This document shows, in pieces, positions 56,756 through 64,000 of a stretch of DNA of 64,000 nt. Location: positions 2,170,001 through 2,234,000 of the forward strand of contig OY755188.1 of the NCBI GenBank assembly GCA_963576735.1, given 5' to 3'. A program made the position numbers and the translations under genes. How positions within the stretch are numbered: position 1 is the first letter of the stretch; each line of letters opens with the position of its first letter. Source of the stretch: Bedellia somnulentella. Lineage: Eukaryota > Arthropoda > Insecta > Lepidoptera > Bedelliidae. The notes under the pieces were generated by a model. The model saw only the letters and a program-made list of their open reading frames with translations. It made no database searches and was not told the DNA's origin.

Positions 56756-56995
56756 TATAATCTTTATCAACCTTTCGTGACCCACTGCCGGGCAAAGGTC
56801 TCTCAATGAATTTTCCACTTATCCCTGTTTTGGGCCTGCTTTCTCCAGTTTTTGCTAATGGTGTCCAGGTCATCCCGCCATCTTGTTCTTGGTCTGGCCG
56901 TTACTGGGAATCCATTTGGTGACATTTTTAGCCCACCTATCCGGCGGCATACGGCAGACATGCCCTGCTCAGTGTTGTAATATCTCAATTATTTA
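56756..56995 (-). mobile_element. Remnant of another LINE C-terminus
   Basis: Minus-strand frame reading RRIGGLKMSPNGFPVTARPR, TRWRDDLDTI and QNRDKWK, followed by CCTTTGCCCGGCAGTGGGTC. This is the usual end of insect RTE-type ORFs. Short and degraded. Confidence 0.7.
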
Positions 56996-58136
56996 ACAAC
57001 CAAATTAGCATACACTTCAAATTTAATTCTTACACGAATCTTGAAATGTTAAAATAACTATTCATCCCGTTAGATTGTAGTTTGGATGACTTCCAGATGA
57101 CCTAAATATGTCAATGGCCGATGAGAAATCTTTATATTTAACGATAAACTCGGAACTCCGAGGTCAGACGTAAATTGTTTGCAATTTTCACGATGCACTG
57201 AGAATGATGTGATGGTAATTGCAGTCATGCATCAGTATAATGTAAAATAAACCGTTTAATATATTATGCTTTCCAATCGGAAGGTATTGGTTGAAAGTTT
57301 AGTCTTCCAAGACTTTCGAAAAAAAAAATTAAGACTTACCTTCTAACTTATTTTGTCACAATCCGGTAGTGGATTTTGGAAACACAGTGTCACATGATTA
57401 GGTTATGAATTTACCATGCAAGTTTTTATTTATAATTCTTTACTGAAAACAAAACGGATGAGTGTCAAAAAGCTGACTTTAAAAAGCATAGTTGTGGGTT
57501 TACAACACCTCGGGTTTTGAACCCATCGATCCCTCATTTAATCCGTCTTTCAATAAGAGCTCGTCCCATTGAGCGACCTAGGTTTTAAAGATGATTAATT
57601 ATCATCGCATTCTCTTTTAAATATTCTTACATTCCTTGGGTTATATCTAAACATCTTGATACTGACCACACTTATATGGGAATATGGTCTTGTTAATACA
57701 TATATGAATTGTTAAAAAACCAAACCAAATAAAAACACAAAGTATGCCAAACTCGCTAAAAACCATTATCATAACAAGTCTACACCAAACCTTTCAAAAA
57801 TCCATTTCGAAACCGTATCAAATTACGAGCCAAAAAAACTGAATAGTACACCTGCCGACCCTTATGGAGAACAGGTGTTTGCATTGATTCTGATCTTATA
57901 TCGGTGTGCCAGCTGGTTTATGCAGCGGGCGTTGATTTATGAAATTATATTTTTAATCATACATTTTGCAGATTTTTGTATGTGGATATTTGTATGCAAA
58001 TTTTTGTTTGTAACTTCATTTGTAGATTATATCTTAAATTACATGAATATTTTATCCGAAAATATATGCTACAACTTTTTCTTATTATTTAGACAGTGAT
58101 ATTTTCTTATACATCTTCTATATTCGTAATTTCGTC

Positions 58137-58399
58137 ACGGGGTACGGTAGACTCGATCGAAACCTTACCTTTATGATAAAACATAAAAAATAATGACTTT
58201 GAGTCGACAACATCTATCCGCAAAATTCGGATTGTCGAGTATTTTGCTAAATTCTAATGGTGCTGACGTAAAAAATTCAGTCGCCATTTTGACTGACACC
58301 CGATGACATAAACGTTTTGTTTCATTCATAATATTTTTCAATCGTTTCGCAAAGGACACTTTTTTAAAGGAGGTTTCGATCGAGTCCACCGTACTCCTT
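58137..58399. mobile_element. 263 bp MITE in the Unc-76 intron
   Basis: Imperfect inverted ends of about 35 bp: GGGGTACGGTAGACTCGATC versus GGAGTACGGTGGACTCGATC read from the other side, both continuing GAAACCT. AT-rich interior without coding capacity. Confidence 0.8.
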
Positions 58400-59615
58400 G
58401 ATGAAATGATTATTATAGTTACTTTTCTTCAGTCGTAGACGTTACGCAAAAATATATTTTTATTTTTTGCCACTCTTTTATCCGCCATAGTCAAAGATAT
58501 GATATAAAACAAGAAGGCTGTAGTGCATCACCTCATTGTAGTGCGCAGACTTCCGAACTTCTATCAGCCTAGCGAACATATGTTGAACACGTTTGTTCGA
58601 ATTCAGTGAATAATTCATGTCTGAATTATATCAATTCCTTTTCGATGTGAAACTGATGGTGGACTTATCTACTCACAAAAGTAGAGAGACTAAAAGGTTT
58701 AGAGAGAATAAACCTTTAAAGTTATATATTTTGTTAATTGTGTTAGTTTATTTTGAATGTTGATTTATAATTAAATGATGTGTGTAAAACTTCTGCGGTT
58801 TTTATTTACTAGATTGATAAAAACAATGAACGAATAACGAATATAAACTATACGAATTTATGTCTTGCTTACCTTTAATATTTTTTGAGAACCGATAACG
58901 ATGACTACAGAGGTATCTATCTACATTTTGTACCTAGATGTGTATTATGAGTCTTTTTTCACCTGAGTGAAGCCGGGTTTTCATTTAGTATTTTGATAAA
59001 AGGGTTGAGTTATATCGGCTTGGATTAGCATTAACCCGTTGATTCCTTTGGGTATCGTCACAGACGACGGATCTACTGAACTTGATTCGATTTGGAATCT
59101 AAAGTCACCAATATAAAGCAAAATTATTGAGTGGCAGGTTTTATATTATATCGTCTTGTAAAATTAAACGTATGTCTCATGCGCAGCCATATGATATATC
59201 GCCATACATCATGATGTATCGCTAGTAATACGATATAATATAACTAACAATGATAACTAATATTTAGTTACAAATTATTCATATGCATTCACATCGTAAT
59301 TATTCAAGTCCCGTAGTCAATTCATCCGTTTGCCAAATGGGCACTTCCGTTTTTTAGGTAAATGTTAATACATGTCTTTGAATTTAAAACAATAGCATAA
59401 CTATTGCTTACCCCTCAAAGGATAATAATTCACTAGTAAGTAATTATGAGAAAATCAGTATAAATCTTAGAAGATGATCTAGTCTCTTTTTAACTTTTGG
59501 TAGGTACTCAATTAATTTAAATATCACTTTACATAATACTATTAAATGAGATGTTATAAAATTACGAAAATTTTATTCTTTGTTTATGAGTAAGACACCA
59601 TGCATTAATGAATCT

Positions 59616-59864
59616 ACATACATACATACATATACTCACGGCTATAATTCCCTAAAAGGGGTAGGCAGAGCTTTGGAATGAGAAATTCTTCAGGCACTTT
59701 TTGAAGTTGAGTTGGGAATGATTGTAAAAATAAATGTTTTTGGTGACGGGTCCTCAACCACATCGCCCAAAAATCACTTGAAAAGCCCCTATACCCTTAG
59801 TCGCCTCTTACGATCACCCACGGGTAGAAATGGGGTAGCGTTATTCTAAGCTGACACTACACAG
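59616..59864 (-). repeat. Family A copy
   Basis: Full length with TACATACATACATA tail. Confidence 0.85.
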
Positions 59865-60196
59865 CAATAATTAATAAATATCTAAAACATTTATAGTCAC
59901 ATTTTTTATAAATAGTAGTGACCTACTACTCGTACAGCATATTTCTTTTGGAGCATACCTAGTCAAGTTTAAGCACCAAAAAAAGGTAAAAATATTACCA
60001 AAAAATGTAAGAATTAGTTTCGATATGCAAATCAGTAGTCGTTTGACTCACGGGCAACCGATTTTAATATTTTAATGTCTGTGAAAGTCGCCTATCACTT
60101 TTAAAATGAATAAGCAAAATATTTCTCTGCTTTATGTTTGTGTTCTACATCAAAACCAAACAATAACAACGCCTTTCAATAATAGCTAAACTTGTC

Positions 60197-60494
60197 ATAC
60201 ATACATGTACTCACGGCTATAAATCCCTGGAAGGGGTAGCCTGAGCCAAGCCATGTAGTGTCGGCTTAGAATAACACTACCCTATTTCTATCCGTGGGTG
60301 ATCGTAAGAGGCGACTAAGGGTATAGGGGCTTTTTAGGTGATGTTTTGCGATGTGGTTGGAGACCCGTCATCAAAAACATTTATTATTACCTTCTTTTCC
60401 CGAATCAACTTCCAAAAGTGGCTGAGGAATTTCTCACTCCATACCTCTGGCTACCCCGTTAAGGGATTTATAGCCGTGAGTATTTGTATGTATG
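60197..60494 (+). repeat. Inverted family A fragment plus full copy
   Basis: Minus 3' fragment (60197-60249) directly abuts a plus copy (60250-60494). Confidence 0.82.
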
Positions 60495-60767
60495 TTTTAT
60501 TTAATAATCGGATGAAATTATTCCAAAATTAACATCAATATTTTGTAAGAACTCCTTTTTATATTTTTTATACAACGTATTTGTCATAAAGTGGACTATA
60601 AAGGCAAAGTATAATTATGTGATATACAGAGAAATAAATACGAGGTAGGTATATTAAATTTTCTCAATGTGGCTCGTCCGTAGTTGACCTAACCTAAGCA
60701 TAGCCTGACCACATTATGACCTTAAAGGTTAGTTTGTGGGTTCGAAAAGTGATTAAGTTACCACATA

Positions 60768-60987
60768 TACATACATACATACATATACTCACGGCTATAT
60801 TTCCCTAAAAGGGGTAGCCAGAGCTGAGAAATTAGAAATTTCTCAGCCACTTTTGGAAGTTGAGTTGGGAAAAGATGGTAGAATAAAGGTTGTTGGTGAT
60901 GGTAGAATAAAGGTTATGGATGATCTCCAACCGCATCGCCCAAAAATCCCTTAAAAAGCCCCAATACCGTTAGCTGCCTTTTACGTA
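60768..60987 (-). repeat. Family A copy
   Basis: Internal duplication of GATGGTAGAATAAAGGTT; joined to an RTE-like LINE end at 60988. Confidence 0.83.
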
Positions 60988-61440
60988 CCACATTACAAGA
61001 TTTGTGTTTGGTAGAAATGAGATCCCTCAGAAAAGTTTGTAATGTAAGGTTATGTGATCGTGTGAGGAATGATGTGATTCGTGAAAGGTGTGGTGTAAAA
61101 GATGATATTGTAAGAAAGATAGAAAAAGGAATGTTGAGATGGTTTGGGCACATAGAGAGGATGGATGACAGTAAAGTGGTGAAAGAGATATATAGAGCCA
61201 ATGTGGAAGGTAATGTTAGTAGAGGACGACCTCGGAGGACACATTTAGATCAGATAGAAAATGTACTCAAAAAGGCAGGTGTCCGAAGTACGAAGAATAA
61301 AAGAGCATGTATGAAAAGATTGATGGATGTGAATGAAGCTAGAGAGGTTTGCCAGGATCGTACAAAGTGGCGATCGATAGTCTCTGCCTACCCCAATGGG
61401 AACTAACGGCGTGAGAATATGTATGTATGTATGTATGTGT
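60988..61440 (+). mobile_element. RTE-like LINE 3' end remnant
   Basis: Plus-strand copy with the longest C-terminal segment: LRWFGHIERMDDSKVVKEIY, GRPRRTHLDQI and KWRSIVSAYPNGN, stop, then the shared 3' module and (TATG)n. It begins directly at the end of a family A copy (60768-60987). Confidence 0.87.
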
Positions 61441-61525
61441 TTGGTTTCGAAATAGTATAATAGAATTAGTATAATGACGGCAAAAAATTGTTAAAACGCA
61501 AAAGAAAAAATAATGTGGCAAAAGA

Positions 61526-61590
61526 CTTTCTCGCTCTAAAGATCTGGCTACCCCTTTTTGGGATATATTGCCGTGAGTATGTGTATGTAG
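61526..61590 (+). repeat. Family A 3' fragment
   Basis: TCTGGCTACCCCTTTTTGGG to GTGTATGTA. Confidence 0.65.
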
Positions 61591-61604
61591 AAAATATAAA
61601 CAAA

Positions 61605-61826
61605 ATTGGAGGGTAGGCAGAGACTATTGATCGCCACTTCGTACGATCCTGACAAACCTCTCTAGCTTCGTTTTCATCCATCAATCTTTTCATGCATGCT
61701 CTTTTATTCTTCATACTTCGGACGCCAGCCTTTTTGAGCACACTCTCAATTTGGTCCAAGTGTGTTCTCCGTGGTCGCCCTCTACTAACATTACCATCCA
61801 CACTAGCTCTATAGATCCCTTTTACG
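61605..61826 (-). mobile_element. RTE-like LINE 3' fragment, inverted relative to the 60988 copy
   Basis: Minus-strand coding piece GNVSRGRPRRTHLDQI to KWRSIVSAYP. It is joined at 61826 to a plus-oriented 3' module and TATG tail (61826-61888), forming an inverted junction. Confidence 0.8.
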
Positions 61827-62098
61827 TCTCTGCCTACCCCAATGGGAACTAATGGCGTGAGTATATGTATGTATGTATGTATGTATGAACAAAATTATCT
61901 TACGTGTACTGGCCTTTTTTTGTACATGTACAACAACTGGTACTGAACCAATTAATTAACCTTTATTAAGTAACATGCAAGAAATAGACTTATTAAAATA
62001 CTTTTTCGCCTAGTTGCTTATATAACCTTGAGGATATATAGCTATATAGCAGAGTGACGAATACAGCAAAATAGTATTAGCTAACTTTTAATTAAAAC

Positions 62099-62566
62099 TC
62101 AAACGTTCACGCCGTATAACGCCGAAGCAGTTGGCAGAGGTCCTAATACTTCTCAAAATTACCTCACATTGTTACCTGGTGTTCAGAGTACTCACGTCAC
62201 GTGGTAGGGGGATAAGCATATCGCCGTTTACTACAAATACACTGTCACAAGACTAAGTACAACCACACATATGGACACATAAGAAAAGGCAATTTGCTGT
62301 GTAGTGTCGGCTTAGAATAACACTACCTCATTTCTGCCGGTGGGTGTACGTAAGAGGCGACTAACGGTATTGGGGTTTTAAGGGATTTTCGGGCGATGCG
62401 GTTGGAGACCCATCACCAACAACCTTTATTTTGCCATCTTTTCCCCACTTAACTGTCTAAAAGTTACTGAGGAACTTCTAGTTCCTTAGCTCTGGCTACC
62501 CCTTCTAGGGATTTATAGCCGTGAGTATAAGCGGTATTACCCACTGAGCTATAATGGTTGCACATT
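62099..62566 (-). repeat. Family B copy split by a family A insertion
   Basis: 62099-62295 is the body; 62529-62566 (TACCCACTGAGCTATAATGG) is the displaced tRNA-like head. Confidence 0.78.
62296..62528 (+). repeat. Family A copy inside a family B element
   Basis: Full 5' end; the tail is short (GTGAGTATA). Family B sequence lies on both sides. Confidence 0.82.
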
Positions 62567-62911
62567 TCAATTACCCATAAAGATTTTGATAGCATCAATC
62601 AGCAGTCTCTATACACCATATTAGTGATAGCATGAATGTATAATTGAATTTTCTCTTACCGTTTGTTTCATATACATCAACATAGTTTAAGTTTGTTACA
62701 AACGTAGTATTTTAATAATTGATAAAGTAATTGGTTGCGTGTCGTTTCCAATCATTCAGCAGTTAATTGGCCTAACCTTCACTCACTCGCTTTCTAAGAT
62801 TATAGATTTTGCTTTAATTACTATGTATGTGCTTTATTAAAATTAATTGGGTACTAACAATAGGCGAGTGGCGCCATTCTTGTTGTAAAATTGACCCGGG
62901 GGCACTTGCCA

Positions 62912-63128
62912 ACATACATACATACATATACTCACGGCTATATTTCCCTAGAAGGGGTAGTCAGAGCTAAGGTATTATAAATTCCTCACCCACTTTTGGA
63001 AGATGAGTGGGGAAAAGATGGTAATTAAAGGTTTTTGGTGACGGGTCTCCAACCGCATCGCCCAGAAATCCCTTAAAAGTCCACGGGTAGAAATGGGGTA
63101 GTGCTATTCCAAGCCGACACTACACAGC
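62912..63128 (-). repeat. Family A copy
   Basis: Internal deletion in the ACGTACACC region; tail present. Confidence 0.85.
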
Positions 63129-63129
63129 A

Positions 63130-64000
63130 TATTATAAATATACAATATAATTAAAGTTGTTTGAGTATTAATTTTTTGAACACTTTACTTAAAACTAAAC
63201 TATTGACTTCACTGGTTTTATTTTGTAGCGAACATATTGCATTTTTAGTAATACATTATCTGCATTCTATCTCTAGACTTAGACTATTGAATTAATAATT
63301 TAATTTAATGTTTCTTTAATTTTGCAATTTTCTTTGTATATATTTATATTTATATATATGAAAATCTTAAAACTTCATAGATGAATAACAATTGAAATTA
63401 CAAATGATCGAGAATTCATCACGTTCTTCATGGCATATGGAAATGAATGTAAAAGGACATATTTTAAATCCCGTGTTTTTTTGCATTCTGATGAGAAACA
63501 TAATAAATATATGGCAGCGGGCGCAATCAGTTCCCAAGAGACGTATTGCAAATTTATCACAGCATCCTGAGGAAGTTTGGCCTAGATCTATCTGCACATT
63601 GCACAATGCGAACTAACGGGTCACAACATAGGGTTGTTATATTAAATATCGGACATATTAGACAATTGATTATTTGATCAATTCTATTACGTTTATTTTT
63701 AAATATGTTCGAAGGGAATTTCTTGTGAGAGGTTTTTCTCGGGAAGGGAACTGACAGAAAGGCATTTGTCATTTGGCAACATTCAAGGAAGTTTCGTTAT
63801 CTTCACTTATTTAATGCTACGGTATATGTTTTCCACTTTCCTTTTAAACAACTAAAGTATGCATTCTGTATAGTGACAGTTTATATTCCAAGAGTGTTGA
63901 TAATACCTTCCCTATACCTTTCATGAATAATTATAGTAGACAGTTTGAGCACCAAGAAATTGTTTGTAGATTTTACTCCGTCTATTTAAGGTATACTTAA
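63130..64000. other. No recognised gene at the right edge
   Basis: AT-rich; overlapping chance frames on both strands at 63367-63772 cancel one another and none shows a family motif. Confidence 0.4.

Larger units (their letters stand above)
55840..59610. other. Unc-76 intron, mostly unassigned
   Basis: Holds a degraded tRNA-like head (56395-56460), a weak family A relic (56550-56650), the LINE relic at 56756, an antisense tRNA-like head (57505-57590) and the MITE at 58137. No Unc-76 exon was found. Confidence 0.45.

Overview
This looks like nuclear DNA of an insect, almost certainly a moth or butterfly. It is AT-rich, its genes are split by GT-AG introns, and it is crowded with transposable elements, several of which carry motifs familiar from lepidopteran genomes (for example GCCCGCGACTTCGTCCGC at about 10078). 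Two host genes are recognisable. On the minus strand, from 52835 down to 29469, lies the Nab2/ZC3H14 homologue, a nuclear poly(A)-RNA-binding CCCH zinc-finger protein. I could trace eleven coding exons plus one candidate exon that repairs the reading phase, giving about 826 codons. On the plus strand, starting at 54868, is the first coding exon of the FEZ/Unc-76 kinesin-adaptor gene; its later exons are not in the window. The two genes are divergent, with about 2 kb between their start codons.

Layout: 1-18480 is repeat-filled and shows no convincing host coding exon. It includes a tandem segmental duplication (1570-4083 and 4284-6321). At 18483-22239 is a young Ty3/gypsy-type LTR retrotransposon on the minus strand that keeps gag and integrase but has lost protease, reverse transcriptase and RNase H. 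22240-29400 is more SINEs, MITEs and remnants. 29469-52835 is the Nab2 gene; its introns hold a copia element (36106-40361, identical LTRs, damaged reverse transcriptase), a 3.07 kb CR1/L2-like LINE (43237-46310) and many SINEs. 52836-54867 is the intergenic promoter region. 54868-64000 is Unc-76 exon 1 and intron, again full of repeats.

Repeat families, named here for convenience. Family A is a roughly 250 bp element present in about 40 copies, with a (TATG)n 3' tail. Family B is a roughly 360 bp tRNA-derived SINE with a TTATG/TATG-type tail. Family C is an inverted-repeat element carrying a tRNA-like gene followed by a T5 run, with 12-14 bp target duplications. Family D and family E are other tRNA-related repeats. 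RTE-like LINE 3' ends encode a conserved C-terminal segment. The most interesting pattern is that the RTE-like LINE, family A and family B share one 3'-terminal module (CTCTG..ACCCC, a small CCC/GGG hairpin, then G(C/G)CGTGA and a TATG-type tail). This suggests that two SINE families are mobilised by the same LINE reverse transcriptase.
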